Source: Bursaphelenchus xylophilus (lineage: Eukaryota; Nematoda; Chromadorea; Rhabditida; Aphelenchoididae). From it: 64,000 nucleotides of DNA. Numbering within the stretch: position 1 is the first letter of the stretch; each line of letters starts with the position of its first letter. Shown here piece after piece: positions 1 to 13,414 of the stretch. The stretch lies in NCBI GenBank assembly GCA_904066235.2, contig CAJFCV020000004.1, forward strand, positions 4,216,001-4,280,000, given 5' to 3'. The notes below the pieces were generated by a model. That model saw only the letters and a program-made list of their open reading frames with translations, searched no databases and was not told where the DNA came from. The translations under genes and the position numbers were made by a program.

Positions 1-3000
1 TTAGTAAAGCCGAAAAATTCCGACTTCAAAATGTAAGTCAAAACCCCAAAAATAAACATTTTGTGGGGAGTAAATTAAATTTTATTGGCGGCCATAAAAT
101 CATAAAAATATTCGTTTCGAAAACGCGTTTTTCGGCCGCTCTCGGCCGCTCAGTCAATTCAATTTGTCAAATGTCAATTTCAGCATAAAATTTTCGGAAA
201 GGTCCATAAAGAGGAGTGGGGGAAGAGGGGACTAAAAAGGGGATGGAAAAGTTTTGTTTATCCATGCATTAGCGGCCACTATTCGATTATATAATCATAG
301 GCGCGGTCATGGTGGAAGCAAATGTCAACGGGCGGATAAATGCGCCAAGATAAATAGCCACATGCCTCAGGCTGTCTGCGGATGCCTGGGAAAGGAAGTA
401 CTGTAAATTGAATAAAGTTATAGAGTAATAAGCAGAAGGCGGAGATGATGACAAAAAACAAGAGAAGAAATGGGATTTTTAGGAAAATTTTTTAAGTCAA
501 ATGCAAAAGAAAGATAATGAATGATGAAAAAGGGCAATACAGTTTCCTAGGTATTCAATTTTTAGTCAAAACCAAGGTTATATTATTTTAGGTCATCAAA
601 ATTGGCCTTTTCAAAATATGCGAAATTTCTCCAAGCTTGATATTCAGATTTGATTGAAATTTGGCATGCTTACTCATGATAGACCAGGAATGCATTTCTA
701 AGAATGTTGTCTCAAAACTTTTGAACCGTATTTAAGAAAATGGAATTTTAAAAATTTTCGTAAAAATGTGTTTTCTCAAAATTTCCGATAAAAATCGGTC
801 CAACAAATGCCTCAAGTTTAATTTCAGGAAATCTCCAGTAAAGAAGGAAGATCCAAGAACCTCAAGCTTCCTTCAGAATTCCTAAATTTGCTTGTTACTA
901 TCTACAGTAACCCAAACCGCCCATATCTTTAATTTTGCCCAATTTTTCCCCAAAAATTCAGCGAATACCTGTCAAGCAATCAGCCCATTTTTAGTAATCT
1001 GAATACTATACAAAAACAATTTATTTCGAAAACGTTTCCCTTTCCTCTCCGATTCGAAATGACCGCTCTGAATGTGTGATAATCAAACAGAAATGACCGG
1101 TCTCCCCTTCGTTTTTATCAATTCATATGATCTAAGACGTTTTATTGGCCATTTTACAAAAGATTACAAGGTTTACAAAAAGGGAGAGAGAGAGAGAGGG
1201 GCGACCAAACGATTTCCACAAACATTTGGTCGTAAATTTGGGGAAACCTACGAATTTTGAAATTTGAGATTATCATAGGGATGGGTGAGGTGGGGAAAAG
1301 ACGGTGTTACAGAGTCATAGTATAAGACGAAGTTGAGTCAATGATGGTTATACATTTGTATGGGTATAAAAATTGATTTGAAATTATATAGACTTCAATT
1401 GAGACATTAGCCTTTCCAAGCGGACCTTATTTTAGACATCAGATAGGTAGAGGTAAAATTGGTGAACAAGGAAAACTTTGCCTGATAAATTTAAAATTTC
1501 TTACATATTATACAAGTAAAATTCATGGTGAATGATTGCAATGTATCTAAAAAACATTTAAGCCACCAGTTCGGAGAGAGCGACCTTATTTTGGACAGCA
1601 GTGCCAAATATAAGTAAAAATCGGAGAATCGAATTTTGGCCGGTCAACTACAATAAAATGACAACTTCCATAAAATTCATGGAACATCAGCCATACAAAA
1701 CATCCGTCAAATCTCATTATTCTCTAATTTTCCCTCCAAAATCTGGTCATCAGCTGGCTCAAGTCCAATATAAATGAGGCCCCCAGATCGGCGGAAGGGC
1801 GAAAATTATATTATATATGCATAAATAAATGGAAAAATCTTGGCTCTCGAGAGGCGAATGAGTAAGATTAGCTGACACCGCACCGAATGTTGCGCAAGGC
1901 CGGGGGTGCAGCCAGGGTAGGGCTCTGGGAATAAATAATATGAAGGAAATGCAGATTAAATGTCGAAAAAGGGAATGGAAATGTGGGATGTGAACTTGAA
2001 CAGATCTAACATGGGATTGACAGATCGAATTTCTATGCTTTGGGTTGTAAATTATGTTATACTTGACGTGAGAGGTGTCGGGAAAAATCATGTTTTCACT
2101 TTGATTCACAGCGAAATTGTAAAATTCTTTGACAAAAATGATGATTGAGATTGTATAGAGTAAAAACAAGTGGTGTTTGGACGTTTAGAGAGTTTAATTT
2201 TACCAAAAACATCAAAAGTATTAGATAAGACATCAAAATTTAGATTTTTTTTTTCAATTTTAAAAAAATCAAATGTCAGCGTAATTTTGTCACATTGAGA
2301 AACAGTACCAAATAGTCTTATTTAGATAGGATACTAATATTCTTGATACTACAGTACTTTTTTAGTTGACAAAAATCGGAAAACTTGCCAAAAAATTAAC
2401 ATTTTTCGTATTGAGTAGCCTTAGATTATAAACTCCACTGTCAAATTTTTACAAAATGGACTCACGCGACTCGTACTACCCTAATCCCTACAAAATTTAC
2501 CCGCAGCCCCACGAAAAGTCTTTATTTGAACATCAGAATGCGGAATCCTTGGGTCCCGCGACCCAACGCCCAAATCCAAATAATAAAAAGTGGAGGGGAA
2601 TGCACATTTGGTTTATGAAAAAATGGCCGAAACAAGTGCAATTTTGGTTATTAAAAGCTGCGCCACGCCTCTTTTTTTTTTGATAAATTTTTGGGCGCCC
2701 TAATTTCGAATTTAAACATATTACAGTAGGGCAGCTCTTAATGGGCTGCGCGAATGGCATATGGACTTGGAATTGGGAATATGTAATGCGATTTGGGGGG
2801 AATGGGACTCAAAATGTTTGAATTTGAATATGAAATGACGTTGGGAAGGGCCTAAAATACGAATGAAAAAAGAAGTTCGGCGCAGCAGAAATGTGGAATA
2901 ATGGGGATTTTCTGCGATGAAAATTGGCAAAGATTTGGATGAAGACCATATAAGTCATATCAATTTTTTTGGCAACTTTACAGTAACTACCAAGATTTTT

Positions 3001-3242
3001 AGGCCGAATTTACCAAAAAATGAAAAATTTTTACAATTCTCTGCATAAAAATTAACGGGACTATGGGATTTAGAGGATCCGAAGCAGAATTTTTCCTACT
3101 CTAAAGTCAAATTAGGTAGTTTTCACAGGGTTCCCAAAATTCTATGTATAAACCGGCACTTCGTAGTTGTTGAAATTTATATAACAGTTACTGGTAAATT
3201 AACCTTCAAATTTCAATTTCAATTTACACTAAAAAACCTTCC

Positions 3243-3281
3243 TTCGGGTACTTGCAGAATTTATATCTGCAAGTACCCGAA
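3243..3281. repeat. Perfect 16-bp hairpin
   Basis: Two perfectly complementary 16-base arms (3,243-3,258 and 3,266-3,281) are separated by a 7-base AT loop. The arms contain GGGTACTTGCAGA and its reverse complement. It lies in non-coding DNA with no T-tract terminator. It could be a small foldback relic or an RNA stem; the stem is shorter than a usual pre-miRNA. Confidence 0.7.
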
Positions 3282-6262
3282 TCTATGCCAAAAAGCAATA
3301 TTTTTATAAGCGCAAAACCAAAAATACCGAAAAAGTCTTTCGTCTAGCCTACTCTCCCAATTTTACGTGCACTCTCGCCAAACTATCGCCCAACATTTCC
3401 ACCTTCGATTCCTGCCAAGAAATGGCCATGTAAAAGTTTACTTTACGTTATCCACAAACTCTACGTCCTCTACCTCTGCGAAAAGCCCAAGTTTGACCCA
3501 ATTTCTCAACCCCTCCCCTCCAAAACAATGCCATCTTTTGCGTCCTGCCTTCCTCGTTATATCCGCTCGTTTTCGGTATGTCCATTCTTTGGCCATTCAG
3601 CGGCGCTGTTTCTTCATGTTCAGCATCCCATCTGAATATGAGTTTTGCTCTCTCCCTTTTCTCATTTCCTTCGCATTTTCAATTTCATCCGTTTACGTTA
3701 TAAAAGGGGGAGTGCGGATTAACAAAACTCGCGCAGCGCCCCGCCGACCGACCACTCGGCCCAAACATATAATAAACATTAAAAATGGGCAACTGTCAGA
3801 GCGGATATTCATTAGATAAATGAAGAGAGGGCGAGTTATTACTTTTGATGGACGTTATAACGAGGCAACGGGACTTCCTGGAAACTGCGAAATGTTCCAA
3901 GTAACGGAAGAGGGGGGTTCGAACAAATTTACATTCAAATTAGAGGAAATACGAGCTTACGGTAGACATAGTTTTGGGAATATAGATTATGGAGTATTTG
4001 GATCAGGAGTTGAGGGAAAACGAGATAGCAAACGACAAGTTCAAAATCTTGGACAGTAAAAAATGAGTTTAGAGGGCATTTTGGGCTAGCAGACGGATCT
4101 CAAGCCGCATTGCTTCGATAGTTTGCAAGTTATGACTGTAGGATGAACCTAGGCCACATGCTCAAAAATTTTTGGTCGTTTTTTGCAAACGACCGAAAAG
4201 TCGTTTCCCGTAGCTAAGATGTCGTTTAACCTTTGCCGACAAAAGACTATGCAAAATTAAAAGAGAAGGTCAGAGGCTATGTTTTGGCCATTTCTTTGAG
4301 AATTTGCAATCCTACAAAAACAGTCATATATTGCGTATCTTTCGACATTGAACTCTATATAAGACGGAGAGTTAGACATGTAAAAAATTTGATCAAGTTC
4401 CGTCATATCGGTTCCAAAATATACCATTCCATAGCCCCCTCTATAACACAAACTTTTTGCGCCTCTGCGATTTCTTATACACAGATTTGAACTTCAGTTT
4501 CAAAATACTCAAATTAATGTCCATTGAATCCCCCCTAAAACAAGTCGATTCGGAAAGAGAGGCGCCCTTCTGTACCAGGCCCATTCAATTCGTCGAAATA
4601 TAAAAATAAAATAATTGCGCGGCCGAAACAGATGATCGAATTAAACGCCCTCATTATACACATTTATTTTATGCAGCAGTCTTAATTGAGTAAATGCTCG
4701 CAATTATGTCAAAAAAGTCCGAGAAACGCGGCAGTTTAATCGATTCTCCGCCGCTAAAGGGTAATGTCATATACGAATAGAGGTGCTTTGTTGGTAGACA
4801 GGACCTTATAAAGAAATTTGGAATCTCAGATGAGCTTTACAAAAGTCTTCAAGAGTCATGGTCAGTTTTAGAAAAAATGAGAGCAAAGATTACAGTAATT
4901 ACAAAAAAAACGTTTAAAAAGTCAGAATGACCCCTAAAAATTCGTTTCAAAATAGTCAAAAAAGAGTGGCCTCTGCCATTTCAGATCATATGAAGAAAGA
5001 AAAGACAACATGGAAAGAAAGCCATTGTGAAATTTCGAAACTCTCAAATTTCGTTCTCGAAAAAACAATTTGAGTTTTACATATGAGTAATGATGTGGTA
5101 TGATTAAAAATAATATTTAGTACAGAGATTTTTGGGGGATAGCATTAAAGAGCATGACAAGAAGATAAATGGCCGAAAAAGTCTTTTTCTTTAACCACTC
5201 TCTTCATTTTTCATACTCTCTCGCCTAAAAATTGTCGAATCCATCGGTTGCGCTTGCAAAGCAAAGCGTGAGCTAAAATATTCAGTAATAATTTATGGGA
5301 TTTATGGCTTATACGTATATCCATACCAATTTTCAAGGCAATTGACCCCAGGGTACTCTGTAAAAACTCCCATTTTCCATAATCTCTCGCCTGCAAAGCG
5401 TGTGCGAAAACTTTCAGGAACCGATTTATAAACTCTAAAAACCTTCGCTGCAAAAATAGTAAACTAATGTACAAAATAAACGCCCAAATTTGCATCGCTT
5501 TGGTTCCAATTTCCCCTCCAATCTTTGCCCTCATTTCAGCCCCTTTTCAGCGCTTTGCAAGTCCATTTGGATCCAGAAACGAAGCCCAAAATGTGCCCGC
5601 GCAAACAGCCCATTATATAATCGCCAGTTTATGGGCCATTAACCTGGCCATAAATCTAAATATTATGCCTAATAAACACCCAATGCATAAATTAGGATTA
5701 GCTGAAAGGTTGGGCAAACTGAAGTTAACTTATGCAAATTACGTCATTGTTTAGGGAGTTTCGGATATGATAATCGAAATTAGAAACACAAAAAGTAAAA
5801 ATGATGACTAAAAATTTGAATAAAAATAACAAATTTGAATATTCTAATATAAAAATTTGAATAAAAAAATATAAAGCTGGCCTGTCATCGTCGGAGAGCG
5901 AGAAAATAAATAATTAAAGGTCGTTTCGTCGCTTCTTTTTGCATATCTGTCTTGACCATCAATTTATATTCACCTTTGTTAGAACGAAGGTCAAAGGGCG
6001 CGCTGAAACGAGAAAAAATGATTATCAACGGATCGTAAATTGGTTGGAAATCTCGCAAGAAGCGATATGATGGCGATTCGAGCCGACAGAAATTTACATA
6101 TTATATTATTTATGCAAATTTTCAAAGGGAAAAAATTAGAAAAAAATTTATATTTTTAGATGACAGTGATGAGAAAACTTCCAAAACAGTTTTTTGAACA
6201 CTAGACATTATGAAAAGTGCGTGCAAATGACAGTTTTCAAACAATTCCAAGAGTTTTTATTT

Positions 6263-6305
6263 CTGCACCGTGCAAAAGGAACAGACGTTTGTTTGCACGG
6301 TGCAG
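6263..6305. repeat. Perfect 14-bp hairpin with repeated AGTGCAAA motif
   Basis: Arms CTGCACCGTGCAAA (6,263-6,276) and its exact reverse complement (6,292-6,305) surround a 15-base loop. Related GTGCAAA words occur just downstream, in CACAGTGCAAAC near 6,325 and CAGTGCAA near 6,367, so the motif is clustered within about 110 bases. No gene is visible around it. Confidence 0.65.
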
Positions 6306-9013
6306 TGAAGAATGAAAGAACCGCACAGTGCAAACGAGGAAAAAGTCGCAAGAAAAATTTTCGCCCAGTGCAATTTGATCAAAGTCAAAGAAAACGATTA
6401 AAATCCCCCAAAATTTGCCTAAAATATTCAAATTTTTAATTAAACTCCGAAAAAAATTAACGAAAATCTTTTGAAAACAAGAAATTGTAAGGCCTCTTCG
6501 GTTCGGAGACCTTCAAAAATTCAAAAAAAGCACATTTTCCTCAAATTGCGCGCCAATTTCAATTCGCAAAAAAACTGTTTTTGTCAGAGTTTCGTCGAAG
6601 AAGAAGGGCTGTCAGGGTTGGCGCCCAAATTCAACGATTTTTTTTTATTTTTTATGAATTGCGAAAAAATTCAGACACAAAAAAACGGGGCCCAATCTCA
6701 GCAAATCGTAATGGGAAAATGAGTATTTGAGAAAAAGGGCACGAAAGGTCGTGTAAATATTATAGTAGAGGGTCAGGGAAAACAAGGACTGGGATTCAGA
6801 GGTCCCAACAATATGGGGGAGTCCTGATTGCCAAATGGATAGGACGGGGTTACGGTAGATGTTATGGGACAAGGAAAACTGGGATTCGGGAATTTTGCTT
6901 ACGAAAAATTTTTTGCTGACAAAGAGGGCTTACAGCCGAGATATTCAACGACTTTTGCAGGCGAAGGAGAACGGCAGGTTAGGAAATTTGGTCAGAGAAA
7001 AGAGGCCTTTTTTGGAGGGAATTTTGTCCTAATTTACCGTTAAACCGTTGTAATCCCCTTTGGCCATTAAATTTTCCATACAAAAAGCTCCCTAAGAGTC
7101 ATCAAATTTGGAAATTTTCAAGATATTTTGACCTAAAAATCTCGGTGACTTCTATAAGCCGCATGCTAAAACTCTGGCATCTGTCTGAGCAAACTATTGG
7201 CTCTATTTACACCAAATTTAATCGAAATCAGAACATCACAATGTCATCTACAACTAGTATATTTTTCGGTGCCTGCCAACTTTTTTAAGCCCAAATTATT
7301 AACAGTACTATTAAAGTACTGGTTAAAAACCGCCAAAAATCAAACATCGAACGAACTTCCTCCTCCAAAACAGTAATCTTCCTATCTGAATTTCGAGTTT
7401 GTAACACCTTAATCATCGAAACTTTTATCATCAAAAACAGGTGATAAAAACAAGTTAAACAATGACAACTTAACTTCCGATTACTCATCTTGCAGCTACT
7501 TTGAATAAACAAATTCGCAATGATTTGAATAATCTAAGGTATTTGGTATAAGCACGGCTCTCGCTGATTCATAGTTTGCGATAAAAAATTGCTGGAGAGA
7601 AAGAAAACTCATTGACAAATCTGATTTCGCAAATAAATACGAATGAATCAGGAGGGGAAAGGGTGATAAATATTATATGGCATAGACTGGAGTAGATTTG
7701 TGAGGTTTCACATCAACTTTTATCAAGATTTATGCGTAATTTGAAGATTTCCTTGTAAAAATACACTGTATGAGCATCAAAAATCAAATTCTGAACCCTT
7801 TTCCACCTAAACCTCTAAGGCATTACCGAACTTTTCGATTGATCGTAAGCCTCGGCGCGTTTCTTCATAACCCCTTGACCTTTTTGATGTCCGCTTTCAC
7901 CTTTTCCTCTGCTACGTTTTGATGAGTGAACTTAACGGTGCGCAAGATAATTATAATTATACAAAAAAAGATCAGATCCACTTGGTACACCGAAAATTGA
8001 CGGAGAAAAAAGTCGCAAACTTCCTCGTCGCTGGCTGGAGGAGTCGAGGAAGGTACGGTAAAAGCATTGTAAGAGAATGAAGAAGACTATGGAGGTTGTG
8101 TTTGAAGGTGTGTTGGTCATTTTGGGAGATAAAGGAAGAGAGAAAAAGGGCATAGAAATTAGACGGTTTAATGGTCATTCGAAGGGAAACAGAACCTCAA
8201 AAAACAAGTTTGAAACAAGAGTCACGTAAGGAAATAATAGTTTATTTTACTGTTTAAGGTGAGTTGAGTGATCAAAAATTAGGTCATTGTTTCGCGAATA
8301 CATAAATCGACGGGTCTTTTGTAATACGGCGACCACTTAAAACAGGGGATATGTGCAAGATACGATCCTCAGATCTTTATGAAATTGCCCACAAATTGAG
8401 AGTAGTATTTTCTAAGACATGTGCAATATTCATATCATCCAAATTTCAGAAATTTCGAAGTTTTTTTGATCGAGAGTCAAAAAAAATTTTTTTTTTGGCA
8501 ATTTTACGTTTGAAACTTTCATGCCAAGTTACCAGTGCGGTGCACTCTTCGTATTTACTATCCCTCCAACGCACATTCCATCTACAACACCCTACCATAC
8601 CCTCCCAAAATTCCTCCATTACTCCCCTCCCCCACAAATCTTCGTCACGGGGACATAAATGTTTCATAACGAAACGCGTATTCATTATATTGTAAATACG
8701 TCTTGGTCGCACGAATCTGTGGACAAACAGCCCCGAAAAACGACGAAAACCCAAGTCAGAAAATTAATAAAAAAACGCGAAACGGGGACGCGCATATGCA
8801 TAATACCCAGCCCCATATGACAAATAATCAAAAAAATCTCCTCTTTTCTTCCGCTACTCGAAAACAAATTCGATTTGAAAATAAAAAAAATTTGGGCTTT
8901 GGAAAAATAATTTAATAAATTTCCTTAGCCCAAAGAATTTCGTTGGTAAAAAATGATGACAATAAAAAAATTTTAATTTTGATAAAACTTGACAAAAACT
9001 TAACTAACAGGGG

Positions 9014-9340
9014 AGGTACTCCAAGTGCGACGCTCAGATTCTCTTTAAATTTTGCGCACACGTCAAGTATGGACTAAATATCAATTCCTGAAAGTTTTAG
9101 CTCGTGCTTTGCGGGCGCCGCCGAGATATCGAACGATCTTTGCCGCCGAGAGAGCACGCTAAACGCGGAGAGCGTTCAGAGAGAAAGGCGCTTTTTGGCC
9201 ATAACTTTGGCAGTTTCGTGCGGAAAAATTTGATTTTTTGTGGAACCATTATCCTTTACGGTAGAAATAGGCATGGAACTTTTGGTACCGAAATTCGGCA
9301 AAAAGTCCTAAATTTTCGCCGACTTTCGATCTATAATAAA
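9014..9340 (+). repeat. Dispersed repeat, copy 1 (TIR-like end GGTACTCCAAGTGCGA)
   Basis: This block is clearly homologous to 40,700-41,109. Both contain an ATTTTGCGCACA block, AAGTTTTAGC, AACGATCTTTGCCGC, GAGAGCACGCTAAACGCGGAGA, GGCCATAACTTTG and a CGCCGACTTTCGATCT block in the same order and orientation. The left end GGTACTCCAAGTGCGA is nearly the reverse complement of the right end of the second copy (TCGCACTTGGGGTAC). The unit is therefore probably a miniature inverted-repeat element about 0.4 kb long. Shorter, more diverged fragments are scattered through the window. Confidence 0.7.
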
Positions 9341-10660
9341 AATATATAAAAAATTTTTAATATAAAAGTTCGGCTAATTTTGTTTGCTGATGGTCTCTCC
9401 TCTCTTTCCATAATCTCTCGCCTGCAAGCACTTTTAAAAATTTCGGTTGAATATGCTCAGCAAAATTTAAAATTAATCTTTCAGCAATGCGCATTTTATA
9501 TCTTTGGCAGCCGGCTGCCTGGTACATTGTCATCAAATTTCGAAACAACACACTCCTTAAAATTGAGAAATATTTTTCAGTAATCTATTCAAGGCCATCG
9601 CTTACGAAACTCAAACAAAGTTACAAAAATACCAAAAAAATTGTTTCAAATGCCTCCAAAAAATTGTAGAGCCAAATTCGCACAAAATTCGCAAAAAATA
9701 AAAAACAATCTGGGTCCGCAAATTCGTATTCAAAACAAAAAATTTTTTTGGTCGGATTTCGAACAAAAAACGCACCCGAATATGGTTTAATAGTCGAATT
9801 GCGCAATTTGTAAGGAAAAAAGGTCAAATATGTTGAGGATGTTTAAAAACGGGCGAAGGTGAGAAGAGGGGCAGGGGTAAGACAATGTAAAAGGACAAGG
9901 TTACAATATGAAGAGGGGAAAAACCTATTTTGTAGAGTAGAATGGACAGGGGAACGGATTGGAAGGGCTCAAACAGCAGTTTGACGATGTGCACTATCAT
10001 GCTGCAAAAAACTGGCTTTTTTGTAGCAATGCTGAGCACTTTGATGACCAAAAGCCGAGAGTTTGTCTCAAAAAAATTGTCGAATGTTTGCCAATTGGGC
10101 ATTTTGGAAATGATGAGATATAAAAATCATGGTCTTTTCTGCAAAACGCGAGTTAAAAGTCTCCCCCGCATCTTATGGAATTATCATCGTAATTTGGGCT
10201 AAGTTTTATCAAAATCTCAACGACGAACTTTGAGCATTTTCCCAATAAAATCAGAGCCCCAAATTCAAGCCTCAACTTGCAAAATGCAAACTACAGTAAC
10301 CCAGTTCCTCTCCAAAGCCCCCAAACTGTCGCTTTCATCCGCCCCGCCGAACCATTTGTTGTATATCCTTGTTTAAAATGTATTTATTTATCCATGTATT
10401 TCCTTTACAAATTATTTCTCTCCTCTTTTGGTTAATGGTCCATTCAGCGAAACGCGAAGAAGGCTTCGGACAACAAACAAATCGCTAAAATTATGAGCCT
10501 TCGAAAGAAGTTTTAATGGCCTTTTATAACGAAACGCCTTTATGTTTTACATTGCTGGCTAGAGCAGGGCAAAGAATGGACGTTTCTGCTTTATTGTTGG
10601 ATACTTTTTATATTTCTTTGCCTCCTCAAGTTATGACCAAAAGGGATTGAAAAATGAAAA

Positions 10661-10790
10661 GGGGAGGGGAGGGGTGGGTTTGGAGGGGAATGACCACTAG
10701 AGGGAGGAGGAGAGAGAGTGGGAAGAGAGAAGAGAGTGGATAGAGAAAAAAGGAAATTTGAAGGGAGGGAAAGGGGTGTGGAAAGGGTTG
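10661..10790 (+). other. G-rich polypurine tract with G-quadruplex motif
   Basis: Positions 10,661-10,678 read GGGGAGGGGAGGGGTGGG, four G-runs of three or more with one-base loops, which fits the standard G-quadruplex pattern on the plus strand. It is followed by about 110 bases that are almost entirely purine (GGAGGAGGAGAGAGAG and similar), with asymmetric strand composition that could also form triplex DNA. No gene is adjacent. Confidence 0.6.
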
Positions 10791-13387
10791 AGAAACGATT
10801 ACTGTAAACAGTTTTTAGTCCAAGAAAAATCTGGAAATCAATTCGCGATAAGGGAAAAGTAAAATACGTGTTTCACAAAAGAAAAAAGTCGATAAGCAAC
10901 TTCTACAGGGTTTTTTCAGATTTTGAATATTTCGGCTGCCCTTGCAAACAACAATATTTAACCACTAATTTGTGGTACTTACCGGTAGTTTGTGCAAAAT
11001 TTGAAAGTTTCGAGCGGGGAGAAATACCGGTTGTTTCTTAAAAAACGCATGCTCCAAATCTTTATAAATGTCATAGAAAGCCCTAATCATAATCTAGGAA
11101 AACTCTTGGCAAAATTTACTAATCGAATCAAGCAAATTTTATAGTTAGACTTTATTCAAAATCCACGGCATCCATAAAGCCCTTCTCCCATTTTCCTTTA
11201 CTCTCAATAAAATCGCTGGACATCAAAACATCCTCCCATCTCTTAACGACCTCTTGATATAACGAATAAAACAGGACGCTTTTGGAGAAAACGAATATAA
11301 CATTAATTATGGGACAAACAATAAAACAAATAAATAAAGGCGTCTCCAAGACAAATGGCCGTGCAATTGAATGGAAAAGGGAGAATTATGCAAATGCGAG
11401 AGGGGGAGAAATAATTACGAAGTGGACGGAAACTCGGAAAAATGGCCAAATGTATGGGGAAAATAAAATGTAATTACAGTAATTGTTTGGTGAAAATTTG
11501 GAGATATTGAAAAAGAAGTGGGGCAATTTCTGAAGATTTTTGGCATGTAAATTGCTCGAGGATATATATTCAAATTCGTGGAAATTTGCATACATGTAAG
11601 ACCACATATATCCTTGATTTTGAATGCCCCGTATTTTACCCGCAATCACCGTACCATTTCGTATCGGTCCCACAAAAAAAACGAAAACTTTTGGAAACGA
11701 GAAATAAAAATTTTTGTGCGAAACGAGCGAGAAAATTATGAAATGGACCATGGTGAATATAATAATTTTTATTTGAAAAGCGGGGATTGCGGAGACCCTT
11801 TGACAAACAAACAAACGAAGGAATCGCCAGTCACCGAATTTCCTCTTTTCCTCTTTTTTCTTATGAATTTTGAAACGAAAAATTTTGGGGAGTGACCCAA
11901 TGTTTGGATGGTCTTAATATAAAGACCTTTTCGTAATATTAAACGTTTTTGGGAGAGGCGAAAGGACTGTGCATACAACAGAGTCAAAAGTCATGGAATT
12001 AGTATACGAAGAATTTTTGGAAATATTGTAAAATTCTGAATTTAGATATAGTACAACATGACGTCCAAAACTGAAAATTAGAACTAAGGATGAGGTGCTA
12101 TGGTTGACAAATAATTTATTGATGTAAATAAGACGCAATTTACGATAAGACTTATCAAAAAATATGCCACATTTTTAATTCACGCTTTACAGAAACCATC
12201 AAGACCTTAGTCCAAAAATTTCTAATCTTCCGAATTACATGCAGTCTCAAAACGTGATACTTTGTTTAAAATGCACTATGCCTCATAAACGCAAAAAAAA
12301 TCTTGCAAACACAATGCAAAAAGATATGGCCAAAAAAAATTTTTTCTGCGACCATTTCTCATCATTTTTCATAGTCCCACCAGCAAATATGGACTATAAC
12401 TGTAAAGCTTTATATGTGAGCCAGAAAGAGCAAATGTGTTAAAACTTGGATGAAAATATTTTTGATTGGCTCTAAAATCAAGATTTTTAAACAAATTTTT
12501 TAATTTTTAATACGATTGGCTCAGTAAAACTAAAACTTTTTAAAATCTAAAATCAAAAACTACTTTTCCCAAGCTTCAGAAAAGAATTCAGGGACTATTC
12601 AAAAAAATTGGAATATTCAAAAATAGGCAATAAATTTTGATTGCGCAATGTTTTAAAAGCGCGTTAAAAGCGCCCAAAACATTTTCTCATGCCTCTTTTT
12701 AAAAATGCATTTGAAAGCGCAAAAGGGATTTCAAATTCAAAAAATTTTATTGCGCAAAAATTATGCATGAATAAAAATAATGTAACTGTGAGGGGCGCTC
12801 ATAAATTTGTCCGTATTCAACTGTCAAATAATATTTCTGAGGCATTAATCGAGGGCATTTTGGAAATGATGGATTGGAAAATAAAAGTGGGCATGTTTTG
12901 AGGGGAAAAATGTGATTATGACAAATAAATATGTCAAATTATTTTTTGTTTCGTTTCAAAAAATTGGAAAATGTCTCTTCTTTTTTCAAAAAAATGTTTT
13001 TTATTTGAAAAAATTTTCTTGTATTTTCTTCTATCCAGATGTCAAAATACAAAAGAAAATTTATGGCCACGGATCCATTATTAATAATTTCCCCCCGAAA
13101 TTTTATTAATTCATTTTTTAGAGAACCATTTGAATACGGTATTCAATGCGTTTTTTTTTAAAAGAGATCTCTCTCCGAAGATTTTGAATAAAAGATCGGT
13201 TAGGACATCAAATTTTTTAAAATGTAATGTTAATTGAGATGGGAATGAGCCATAAAAGTTTGTAGTAAATTTTGAATATACAACAAAAATTATGGAATTA
13301 TTAGAAGTAAAGATTTCCCGAAAATTTGGCCAAAAATGTGAAAATTATTGTGAAAAGAACTCAATTTCACAATGCGAATGACAATTC

Positions 13388-13414
13388 CAATTCGAATTGA
13401 CTGAAATGACGTCA
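13388..13414. promoter_or_regulatory. Paired palindromes: CAATTCGAATTG and CRE TGACGTCA
   Basis: A perfect 12-base palindrome (13,388-13,399) is followed 7 bases later by TGACGTCA (13,407-13,414), the consensus full CREB/ATF site. Several GACAA/TTGAC words surround it. No gene lies within several kilobases, so any regulatory role is unsupported. Confidence 0.3.

Larger units (their letters stand above)
1..9010. other. Gene desert, first part
   Basis: No open reading frame here has exon-like continuity, a recognisable domain or matching splice sites; the longest frames are about 100-150 codons and look random. The sequence is AT-rich with A/T homopolymers, copies of a short TACAGTAAY/RTTACTGTA motif (about 902, 2,349, 2,982, 4,894), fragments of the dispersed repeat described at 9,014 (for example 5,165-5,440) and two perfect hairpins at 3,243-3,281 and 6,263-6,305. 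I see nothing that supports a gene. Confidence 0.6.

Noticed and set aside
2456..2683. 75-codon frame MDSRDSYYPNPYKIYP
   Set aside because: It ends in a poly-T stretch (Phe run), lacks neighbours with matching splice sites and has no domain.
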